Assembly: GCF_029873635.1 (NCBI RefSeq)
Contig: NC_080420.1
Coordinates: 122,272,719-122,336,718, forward strand
DNA length: 64,000 bases
Source: Malania oleifera
Lineage: Eukaryota > Streptophyta > Magnoliopsida > Santalales > Ximeniaceae
Direction of reading: 5' to 3'
Part shown: positions 1-9,841 of the stretch, piece after piece
Numbering within the stretch: position 1 is the stretch's first letter
Layout: the number at the start of each line of letters is the position of its first letter
Notes under the pieces: model-generated
What the model was told of the DNA's origin: nothing
Seen by the model: the letters and a program-made list of their open reading frames with translations, nothing else
Databases searched by the model: none
Program-made: the position numbers and the translations under genes

Positions 1-184
1 TTTTTAGCTATTTATAGGGCCAGATTTGTCGACGAGACACGTCATCTCATCGATGAGTCCTTCATTAAATTCATCGACGACACCCTGTATTCGTCAACAA
101 AATTTAGAGCAGCCCATTCTTGGCTCGGTAGTTTCTCGTTGACGAACCCCTGTATTTGTCGATGAATTCTAGCAATTTCTTAAA

Positions 185-225
<41 letters not shown>

Positions 226-352
226 CTCCAAAATGCGATGTCGTCGACGAACACCCTGCATTCTTCGATGAAGTTTACTGCCTCCTTCTGTTCCTATTTC
301 CATTTTCCTCCCTCTTTATTATTAAAATAATATTATTCTTCGAGTCAATACA
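1..352 (-). repeat. 3' LTR of element A (partial, continues beyond the window)
   Basis: The purine tract GAGGGGAGAA (minus strand) is followed by TGTA at 352, the usual LTR start. The sequence matches the first part of the LTR at 7841 onwards, including the CGTCGACGAA motifs and the TATA box. An ATT microsatellite occupies about 185-226. Confidence 0.85.
9..260 (-). promoter_or_regulatory. LTR promoter of element A: TATA box and CGTCGACGA palindrome array
   Basis: On the minus strand TATAAATA lies at 9-16. Immediately upstream of it (rightwards, to about 260) are several copies of a 12-bp palindrome close to TTCGTCGACGAA, in various states of CpG decay. The same arrangement is seen in elements B and C. 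Confidence 0.55.
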
Positions 353-447
353 TTCTCCCCTCATAAAATTTCATCCTCGAAATTTACTATCTGTATTCCC
401 TTCTATCATCTTATAAGGAAAAATGGTCTACTTATTTTATTACCTAC

Positions 448-483
448 CCTCACTTATGGCGGAGGAATACCGTGGTTACATGG
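448..483. other. Conserved pre-PPT block, element A copy
   Basis: Plus-strand CTCACTTATGGCGGAGGAAT begins a block of about 33 bp that also occurs, in the same place between pol and the polypurine tract, in elements B, C, D and G. See findings. Confidence 0.7.
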
Positions 484-639
484 GTTGTTCTGGGAGATTA
501 CAAATATAAAAAAAAATTTCCCCCAAAACCAAAATACTACCTAACATATACTCTACATTACAATTACACTGGACTCATCAAAATAAAATTACCATCTTAG
601 CGTATACATCAATACTATAATTCATCAAATAAATAGGGA

Positions 640-3557
640 TATTTTCGTCTGATTTCATCTTCAAGCTCCCATGAGGCTTCTTCAATCGCGTGGTTTTTCT
701 ATAGAACTTTTACTAGTGGTATCTTCTTGTTGCGCAATTCTTGTTCTTTTCTATCTAAAATCTGAACTGGAGCTTCTTCATACGCTAAAGCCTCACTGAC
801 TTCCAGTTTTGCATGGCTGATGATATGGGAAGGATTTGGGACGTATTTTCTTAACATAGAAATATGAAATACGTCATGAACTCGAAATAGAGATGGTGGT
901 AAAGCCAGCCGATAGGCTACTGACCCAATCTTCTCAAGGATCTCAAAAAGGCCAATAAACCTAGGGCTCAACTTACCCTTCTTCCCAAATCTCAAAATCC
1001 CCTTTAGTGGAGTTATTCTCAGAAATACATAATTACCTACTTCAAATTCCAATACTCGACAGCGAGTATTCGTGTAGCTTTTTTGCCGACTCAGCACTAC
1101 ACTGATCCTATTTCGAATAAGTTGGACTTTATCACATGCTTGCTGAATTATCTCTGGACCCAAAACTCGTCTTTCACCTACTTCATCCCAAAAAAGAGGA
1201 GATCGGCATCTCCTACCATATAATGTCTCGTAAGGTGCCATGCTGATGCTAGTCTGATAACTGTTATTATAAGCAAATTCAACTAGCAGCAAAAACTGAA
1301 TCCAGCTACCTCCAAAGTCTAGCACACAGGCACAAAGCATATCTTTCAATATCTGGATTGTTCTCTCAGTTTGACCATCAGTCTGAGGGTGGAAAGCAGT
1401 ACTAAATGCTAGCTGAGTCCCCAATGCCTCCTGCAAACTCCTCTAGAACCGTGATGTTAAACGTCGATCATGGTCCGAGACTATGGATATCGGCACTTCA
1501 TGGGGTCGAATAATCTCCTGTATGTAAATCTCTGCTAACCTATTCATAGGGTAGTTGACTTTGATGGGCAGAAAATGCGCTGTTTTTGTCAACCTATCAA
1601 CTATTACCCAGATGGTATTCTGACCATGCAACGCCGACGGTAGCCCAGTAACAAAATCCATGGACACGTGGTCCCACTTCCACTCAGGAATGAAAAGTGG
1701 CTGCAACTAACCAGCCGACCTCTGGTGCTCAGCCTTAACCTACTAGCACGTCAAACACTGCTGCACAAACGCTGCTATTTCTCTTTTCATGCCACTCCAC
1801 CAGAAATAATCTCGTAGATTCCTATACATTTTCGTACTACCAGGATAAACAATGTATAGAGATCTGTGTGTCTCCTCTAGAATTGTCCTCCTGATGCTGT
1901 CATCTGCAGGCACACACAATCCGGTGCGGAATCTCAAAGCCCCATCATCAAAAATACTGAATTCCTCTCCTTGGCCATCATGTACTCTGACTATCACCTC
2001 CACTAACTCTAGATCATCTCTCTGAGCAGCCTTAATCTTTTCATATAATGTGGGATGTACAACCAAACTGGCAATAAATGCCTGAGGATCATCCTCCACT
2101 AATTCTATACTGAGTCTTTCTAAGTCCATCTGAATCGGATGTTGAACTATCGCTGCTAACTGTGCTGTGTCTCCTGATTTACGACTTAGAGCAATAGCCA
2201 CCACATTTACTTTACTTGGGTGGTAACTGATGGTATAGTCGTAGTCCTTAATGAGTTCCAACCACCTCCTCTGCCGCATATTCAATTCTTTCTATGTAAA
2301 GAAGTACTTTAGGCTCTTGTGATTTCGAAAATATTTCACATTTCTCACCATATAAGTAATGTCTCCAGATCTTCAGTGTATGCATAACCGCAGCCAATTC
2401 TAAATCGTGAGTAGGGTAGTTATTTTCATATTCTTTTAACTGTCTGAACGCATATGCTATCACCCTACCATGCTGCATCAGCACACAGCCAAATCCTTTC
2501 AGAGATGCGTCACTGTAAATAACATAACCATCGCCTCCTGATGGAATCGTCAGTACTGGTGCAGTGATGAGCTACTGCTTTAATTCCTGGAAGCTCTACT
2601 CACATTCTTCATCCCACACAAATCTGACATTTTTCCTAGTCAACCGCGTGAGAGGTCCTGACAAAGTTGAACATCCCTCCACAAATCGGCGGTAATAACC
2701 TGCCAACCCTAAGAAACTCCTGACTTCCTGCATATTTCTCAACCTAGATTAATTTACCACCGCGTCAATCTTGTTGGGATCCACTAAAATACTGTCCCCT
2801 GAGATCACATGGCCTAAAAATGAAACTTTCTCAAGCCAGAACTCACACTTTCTAAACTTAGCATAAAGCTTCTTCTTTCTGAGTGTTTGCATCACCTGCC
2901 TCAAATGCACCTCATGATCCTCAAAAATCCTCAAGTACACCAGTATATCATCAATGGAAACTACTACAAACTGATCTAAATACTAGTGGAAGACTCTGTT
3001 CATCAAGTCCATGAACACAGCTGGGGCATTCGTCAGACCAAATGGCATAACGAGAAATTCATAGTGCCCGTACCTGGTCCTGAAGGCTGTCTTCGCGACG
3101 TCCTCCGCTTTTACTCTCACTTGATGATACCTGGATCTAAGGTCAATCTTGGAATATACCCGTGTACCCTGGAGCTGAAAAAAAAATCGTTTATACGGGG
3201 TAGAAAATATTTATTCTTAATAGTAACTTTATTTATCTCCTTGTAATCAATGCACATCCTTATGGACCCGTCTTTCTTCTTTACGAACAACACTGGAGCT
3301 CCCCATGGCGATACACTGGGTCGTACAAACACCTTATTCAACAAATCCTACAACTCCTCCTTCAATTCTCCCAATTTAGCTGAAGTCATACGATAGGGAA
3401 CCTTAGAAATTGGCGCAATTCCTAAAGGTAAATCTATAGGAAAATCTACCTCGCGCATCGAAGGCAATCCAGGTAATTCCTCTAGAAAAACATCTGGAAA
3501 TTCTTGTACTACTGGAATACTGTCAATCTTCAATTCACTTTCAGATACTTCTTTCAC
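640..3557 (-). pseudogene. pol remnant of element A (RT, RNase H, integrase, chromodomain)
   Basis: Reverse transcriptase is recognised by the [17 protein letters not shown] block and by the [19 protein letters not shown] stretch. RNase H is recognised by [20 protein letters not shown]. The integrase has the zinc-binding region around [21 protein letters not shown], a core with MDFVTGLP and SIVSDHD, and the VHDVFHISMLRKYVP tail. A chromodomain-like end follows. The remnant is broken and cannot encode a polyprotein. By eye it is close to the pol of element B. Confidence 0.85.
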
Positions 3558-3803
3558 AAATGCTATAAACCCCTAACCTCCATCCAAGAGTAATCTGCTC
3601 GCCTGCACGACGGATACTAACTGCGTTGAAGCACGTACCCGTGTACCAACGAATCTGAATTCCTGCTCTCCAGGAGGTCTGAAAATTACTTCTTTCTGGA
3701 AACAATCGATGCTGGCATGATTAACAGCCAACTAGTCCATACCCAGTATTGTATCGAACCCACACATATCAAACACAATAAGATCTACTGGTAGTACTTT
3801 CCC

Positions 3804-5091
3804 CTAAATTTCTATCGGATAGCCCTTAAGTACCATCTGACATCTGATCACTGATCTTGATGGTGTAGCTATCGACAGAGCTATATCTAATGGCTGAGTC
3901 TCACTCTCAGATAATTTAACATAAGATGCAAAAATGAAAGAATGAGTAGCACCCGAGTCAAAAAGAACAATAAGTAGGTATGATGAAACAGTAAATGTAC
4001 TTGTCACCACATCTGTAGCAACCTCTGCATCACCTGGCGTCAAAGTGTATACTCGCATTGGGGTCACATTCCTCTGCTAGCCACCACGAGGTGCCTGGTA
4101 TCCTCCCCGAGCTATCTGATGTCCTCCCTAATAGGATCTGGGAGCTGGGACCTGGTCTGGATGAACTGGGCATTCACGTACCACGTGACCGGGTCTCCCA
4201 CAACGATAACATACACCTTTACCTACCCGACACTCCCCCAGATGATGTCTCCCGCACGTCTGACGCATAGGGTAAGTCGGTGCACCCTGGTATTCACAAG
4301 GTCCTGCCATCTGCCTCTGGTCTCCCCTATCGCGACCTCCTCTCCATGGACCGCTACTAGTGCCAGCCTAAAAGCCTTGAGGCGTAGGCCTCTTCCTCTG
4401 ACTCTGAGCTGCTACACCCCTCTGAATGCCACTCTCAATAATCGCAGCTCTATTTACAACCTCTGTGAATGTCTGAGCCCTGAAACCAATTACCTGCTCA
4501 AACAAATTCTGCCTCAGCCCTTCTTCAAACTTTCTCCCCTTTTTATCTTCATTAGGTGCTAGATGTGGAGCAAAACGTGACAACTCGACAAACCGAGCCG
4601 CGTATTGCGATACAGTCATTTGTCCCTCTACCAAATATAGAAACTCTGCTGCCTTCGCGCTCCAAATGATAGTAGGGAAATACCGATTGAAGAACAGTTC
4701 CTTGAATCGGTCCCACGTCACTGGTACTGGAATCGGCCGCTGTTCCTCTATCAGACTCGCTGCTCTCCACAAGCACTTCACCTCCCCTATCAACTTGAAT
4801 GCTGAAAATGCTACCTTTTACTCATCCATACAAGGCAGCACTGTCAACGTCTCTTTGATATCCTGGACCCAATTCTCAGCTACAATCGGGTCATCTCCTC
4901 CAATGAAGGATGGGGGCTTCATACGTGTAAACTACTCAATCGAACAGCCACGCTTCCCGGAGCTCCTATCCATCTTAGCCATCATCTGCTGAGTGACGCT
5001 ACGCAGTACAACATCTGTATCTCCTCCACCTATGCTAGAAGGTCCTGACCTATCCTTGCCAGCATTGGTGCCACTACTTCCTAGATCCATC
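3804..5091 (-). pseudogene. gag-protease remnant of element A
   Basis: Gag begins at a minus-strand ATG near 5091 (MDLGSSGTNAGKDRSGPSS). It contains the capsid-like WDRFKELFFNRYFP region and a zinc knuckle CYRCGRPGHVVRECP. The protease region follows with LFDSGATHSFI. The alignment with gag of element C (starting at 28882) supports the start. Broken. Confidence 0.8.
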
Positions 5092-5393
5092 CTGAAAATA
5101 AGAAACATACTTAAGCACTTTATCTCCTATACAGAACTATCCTGTACCAACTCACAATTAAGTACCTTCCCTGACCTTAACCAATATCCAGTTCTGTCAC
5201 CTAGACACACGACTTGACAATAGTTTACTATGGTTTTCCTGAAATCGTCACCCCAGGAAAAACACAGAAACCACCACGGAAATCCTATACCCAGACACAG
5301 AACAAACCTCAAATCTTTTTCCTATACTCTGGTATTGCTTCTGCTGCATTCTAAAGTCTACAAAACCTAACAACCTAACCTCTGATACTTAGG

Positions 5394-7590
5394 CCATGTG
5401 ATCTCAAGGGAGGGTATTTCAGTGGATCCCAACAAGATTGATGTAGTGGTAGATTGGGCTTGGCCGAGAAATGTGTAGGAAGTCAGGAGTTTCTTAGGAC
5501 TGACAGGTTATTACCGTCGTTTTGTTGAGGGGTTGTCAGCCTTGTCAAGTCCTCTCACACGGTTGACTAGGAAAAATGCCAGATTTGTGTGGGATGAAGA
5601 GTGCAAGCAGAGCTTCCAAGAATTAAAGCAGCGGCTCGTCACTGCACCAGTTTTTACGATTCCATCGGGTGGCGATGGTTATGTTATTTACAGTGACACG
5701 TCCTTGAAAGGGCTCGGTTGTGTGCTAATGCAGCATGGTAGGGTGGTGGCATATGCATTTAGGCAGTTGAAAGAATATGAGAAGAACTACCCTACCCACG
5801 ATTTGGAGTTGGCTGCGGTTGTACATGCACTGAAGATCTGGAAGCATTATCTTTACGGTGAGAGGTGTGAGATATTTTCTGATCATAAGAGCCTCAAGTA
5901 TTTCTTTACACAGAAAGAATTGAATATGCGGTAGAGGCGGTGGTTAGAACTCATTAAGGATTACAACTGCACCATTAGTTACTACCTAGGTCAAGCAAAT
6001 GTGGTAGCCGATGCGTTAAGCCGCAAGTCAGAAGATACAGCACAGTTAGCAGCAGTAGTTCAGCTTCCAATTTAGATGGACTTAAAAAGACTCGGTGTGG
6101 AGTTAGTGGAGGATGATTCTCGAGCACTTATTGCCAGTTTGGTTGTACAGCCCACATTGTATAAGAAGATTAAAGCTGCTCAGAGAAATGATCTAGAGTT
6201 AGTGGAGGTGATAGCCAGAGTTCAGGACGGTCAGGGGGAGGAGTTCAGTATCTCCGATGATGGGGCTTTGAGATTTCATACCAGATTATGTGTGCCTACA
6301 GATGATAGCATCAGGAGGACGATTCTAGAGGAAGCACACAGATCTTTATACACTGTTCATCCTGGCGGTACGAAAATATATAGGGATTTGCGAGATTCTT
6401 TTTGGTGGAGTGGCATGAAGAGGGAGATAGCAGAGTTTGTGCAGCAGTGTTTGACGTGCCAGCAGGTTAAGGCTGAGCACCAGAGGCCGGCTAGTCAGTT
6501 GCAGCCACTTTTTATTCCCGAGTGGAAGTGGGATCATGTATCCATGGATTTTGTTACTGGGCTGCTGCCAGCGTTGCATGGTCAGAATGCCATATGCGTG
6601 ATAGTTGATAGATTGACAAAGACAGTGCATTTTCTGCCTATAAAGGTCAGCTACCTAATGAATAGGTTAGCAGAGATTTACATACAGGAGATTGTTCGAT
6701 TCCATGGAGTGCCGGTATCCATAGTCTCGGACCGTGATCCACGTTTTACATCACGGTTCTAGAGGAGTTTACAGGAGGCACTAGAGACCCAGCTAGCATT
6801 TAGCACAACTTTCCACCCTCATACCGATGGTCAGACTGAGAGAACCATCCATCTATTGGAAGATATGCTTCGTGCTTGTGTGCTAGACTTTGGAGGCAGC
6901 TGGATTCGATTTTTGCCTTTAGTTGAATTTGCTTATAATAATAGTTATCAGATTAGCATCGGCATGACACCCTATGAAGCATTATATGGTAGGAGATGTA
7001 GATCTCCTCTTTTCTGGGATGAAGTTGGTGAAAGACGAGTTTTGGGTCTAGAGATAATCCAGCAAGCATGTGATAAAGTCCGACTTATTCAAGACAAGAT
7101 TAGTGCAGCACAAAGTCGGCAGAAAAGTTATGTAGATACTCGCCGTCGGGAATTGAAATTTGGAGTAGGTGATCATGTGTTTTTGAAGATAAATCCAATG
7201 AAGGGGATCTTGATATTTGGGAAGAAGGGTAAGTTGAGCCCTAGGTTTATTGGCCCTTTTGAGATACTTGAGAAGATTGGGCCAGTAGCCTATCGGCTAG
7301 CTTTACCGCCATCTTTATTTCGAGTTCATGACGTATTTCATGTTTCTATGTTGAGGAAATACATCCCAGATCCTTCCCATATCATCAGTCACACAGAATT
7401 AGAAGTCAGTGAGACTTTAGCATATGAAAAAGTACTAGAACAGATTTTGGACAGAAAGGTCCAGACTTTACGCACTAAAGAAATACAGTTAGTTAAAGTT
7501 TTGTGGAGGAATCATGCTATAGAGGAAGCTTCTTGGGAACTCGAGGAGCAGATTAGACAGAGATATCCGCAGTTGTTCCAAGAGGACTAG
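5394..7590 (+). pseudogene. pol remnant of element B (end of RT, RNase H, integrase, chromodomain)
   Basis: RNase H contains [19 protein letters not shown] and [20 protein letters not shown]. The integrase contains the HHCC-type region ending CLTCQQVK, catalytic-core landmarks MDFVTG and [12 protein letters not shown], and the tail VHDVFHVSMLRKYIPDPSH. The C-terminus DRKVQTLRTKEIQLVKVLWR followed by HAIEEASWELE is the chromodomain-like end of Tekay chromoviruses. Broken, although long stretches remain open. Confidence 0.85.
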
Positions 7591-7703
7591 TGATACCCAT
7601 GTAAAGTATAATAGTTAGATAAGTTTCTCTTGCAAGTACATGTATTGATCTTGGATAGTAGATAGTTTTTACTTTTATACGTGTAATTTCCTAGAACCAC
7701 TCA

Positions 7704-7740
7704 TGTAACCACGGTATTCCTCCGCATAAGTCAGGGCAAG
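7704..7740. other. Conserved pre-PPT block, element B copy
   Basis: GTAACCACGGTATTCCTCCG matches the reverse complement of the block at 448-483. It sits between the chromodomain end and the polypurine tract. Confidence 0.65.
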
Positions 7741-7915
7741 TAATAAAATAAGTAGACCATTTTCTTTACAAAATGATGGAAGTATAGATAGAGATTCAGA
7801 TAGTAAATTTCAAGGACGAAATTTTATAAGGAGGGGAGAATGTAGTAACCTGGAAAATAATGGAATCTAAACAAAGAGGGAGAGAAAATATAAACCAAAA
7901 CAAAAGGAGGCTGTA

Positions 7916-8176
7916 GACTTCGTCGACGACATTGCATTTGGAGAATAAAAATAATTTCAGGAAATTGCCCAGCTTCATCGACGAACATAGGGTCTCGTCA
8001 ACGAAGGTCTTCAGAATTTCGTCGACGAACACAGGGCTTCGTCGACGAGAAAATACCGAGAGACGGTTCGGCCTGCTTTGAATTTCATCGACGAACACAG
8101 GGTCTCGTCGATGAATTTTATGAAGGGCTTGTCAATGAGGTGACATGTCTCGTCGACGAACCTAGCCCTATAAATT
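7916..8176 (+). promoter_or_regulatory. LTR promoter of element B: palindrome array and TATA box
   Basis: About nine copies or near-copies of TTCGTCGACGAA occur in 240 bp, several paired around a short CACAGGG spacer. They end just before TATAAATT at 8169-8176. The function is inferred only from position. Confidence 0.55.
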
Positions 8177-8685
8177 GTGAAAACTCAGGATTTTTATCAT
8201 TTTTCACCGAGCCCTCTGTCTTCTCTCTCTCTACGTCTCCCTCTCCCTTCTCTCTTCGATTTTGGCCCCACCAGTTGTCGGATCGATGATCCGAAACTAC
8301 TACGACACTCCTGGCGGAATTCTCTGCACATCTGCTGGAGCAGATCATCGGGAAAACAAAGTTGGATTTCATCCCAAATTCAGGGTAAGACATTTTAGCT
8401 AGTTTTTGGCTTTCTAGCCGTTATAGGAAATGATATAGACAGAAAAATACTAATATTTTGTTCTGGCATATGTTGGTTTCAGGGTGTTTTGTAGGAGGCC
8501 ATGCGGGTGTTAGGCTTGTATTCCCTAGGGGCTTTCTAGTAGTTAGGTAAGAGAAATATGCTATACTAGGAAAATTCCAAATATTATACAGTGTATTTAT
8601 TTACAAAAATTATGTATTAAAGTATGGTGTAGCTTGTGAATATGTATGTAGTACGGGGATATGTTTTACGAATTGTAGATTCATG

Positions 8686-8825
8686 ATTTTTATGAATTTC
8701 AGTACCATGATTATACATATTTAAGTACTATGATTATGTGAACTTCAGTACGATGATTTTACGGATTTTAGTACCATGATTATACGAATCTCAGTACCAT
8801 AATTATACGAATTCCAGTATTACGA
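8686..8825 (+). repeat. 23-bp tandem array in LTR of element B (about 6 copies)
   Basis: Successive units read roughly ATTATACGAATCTCAGTACC plus three bases, with period 23 bp. They carry substitutions but almost no indels. Confidence 0.75.
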
Positions 8826-9841
8826 ATATGAAGTTCCATGGTATGATTATTCAGATATCAGTACGTTTTGCAGCATCATGGTTATTATGATTACTTCAGA
8901 ATCATGGTAAATCAGATAAATATGTATAGAAATATATTATATGATATCAGACCCTGTTGGACTTGCAGCTACAGAGTACGGTACCGTTGCTACAGATACT
9001 ATGTTACTTATTTAGTGCAACCACCTATTCAGATAATACGTGGTAAGGTCAACCACCTAGGCCCTTGAAGAGGTTAGGCTCCCCATCCAGATATGGGTTG
9101 AGGTGGGCAGGTCGACTAACGGAGTTCAGTGATTTTTTTCTGGTTAGCCAGTCAGGGTAAATCCAGCCTACGGGCCGCACAACCCTGTCATGAGGGGGGC
9201 AAGTCATGACACACAAATAACCACAGGGAATAGTTTCAGTTACTATTACATACGTACGGATTTACATTAACAGGGACTATACTTATGTACACTAGAAGTA
9301 TTTGAATTATAACCATAATACTGTCATGTTAAGCAATAGGGAAAATGGGTAGTGTATTCTATTATTTGTACTGTACTTTTGTATTCAGTTATTCATGTTT
9401 ATACGAAAACATATTTCATGATATATGTATAGTAGCTCATTTGCACACACTAGTAATAGTATATTTCTCCTTACTAAGCGTTGGCTCATCCCAGTGTTGA
9501 TATATTTTTCAGGTGATCCAGGTAGGCCAGCAGACCAGGCTCGCAAATAGAAGGGCTTCAGTAGTGTCTTGCCAGAGAGTGGGTATGTTTTTGGGACTGT
9601 TTTTGTACATCCCAGTATAGTTGAGGGAATTTTTGGGAAAACAGATTTATGTGTATATTTTGGGAAAAACATGGTAGCACTCTGGTATTAATATTGTATA
9701 ATATGGACATATTTATTTAGTTTATGTTTTTTCGCTGCTGAGGTTTATGATTGAGTTTTTTCCCAGTATGGTATCAGAGCATGTAAAATTTTAGTGTATC
9801 AAAAAAAAAAAAAAACCCATTTAATTAAGCAGGTCGCTACA

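Larger units (their letters stand above)
1..5393 (-). mobile_element. Ty3/gypsy chromovirus fossil A (Tekay/Del type), 5' LTR missing, 3' LTR cut by window edge
   Basis: Reading leftwards from about 5390: a degenerate primer-binding site and leader, Gag beginning near 5091, a CCHC zinc knuckle, an aspartic protease (FDSGATHSF), reverse transcriptase, RNase H, integrase, a chromodomain-like C-terminus (ILDRKEQELRNKKIPLVKV), a polypurine tract and the start of the 3' LTR. This gene order and the chromodomain tail are those of Tekay/Del chromoviruses. The coding region is broken many times (ten or more) and no 5' LTR is present, so the element is dead. It abuts element B in opposite orientation. 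The shared LTR start and internal sequence put it in the same subfamily as B. Confidence 0.9.
5394..9841 (+). mobile_element. Ty3/gypsy chromovirus fossil B (Tekay/Del type), 5' half missing, 3' LTR complete
   Basis: The element begins abruptly inside reverse transcriptase ([17 protein letters not shown]) and runs through RNase H, integrase and chromodomain to a polypurine tract and a complete LTR ending GCTACA at 9841. The 5' LTR, gag, protease and most of RT are absent. It has only a handful of coding breaks in what remains. Its 5' edge touches the leader of element A, which has the opposite orientation, so A and B form a large imperfect inverted repeat. Confidence 0.9.
7841..9841 (+). repeat. 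3' LTR of element B (about 2.0 kb)
   Basis: The LTR starts TGTAGTAACC directly after the purine tract AAGGAGGGGAGAA and ends GCTACA, giving TGTAG/CTACA terminal symmetry. It contains a CGTCGACGAA palindrome array, TATA box (8169-8176), splice-like GTAAG motifs (about 8385 and 8547), a 23-bp tandem array (8686-8825) and a block CAGCCTACGGGCCGCACAAC near 9163-9190 shared with other families. A homopolymer A run lies at about 9801-9815. Confidence 0.85.

Noticed and set aside
156-416. 86-aa open frame with a poly-leucine run
   Set aside because: Produced by the ATT microsatellite in the LTR of element A; no protein family.
7916-8160. Regularly spaced palindromic repeats that resemble a CRISPR array
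   Set aside because: Units are 12 bp, spacing is irregular, spacers are partly conserved, and they sit in an LTR promoter of a plant retroelement.
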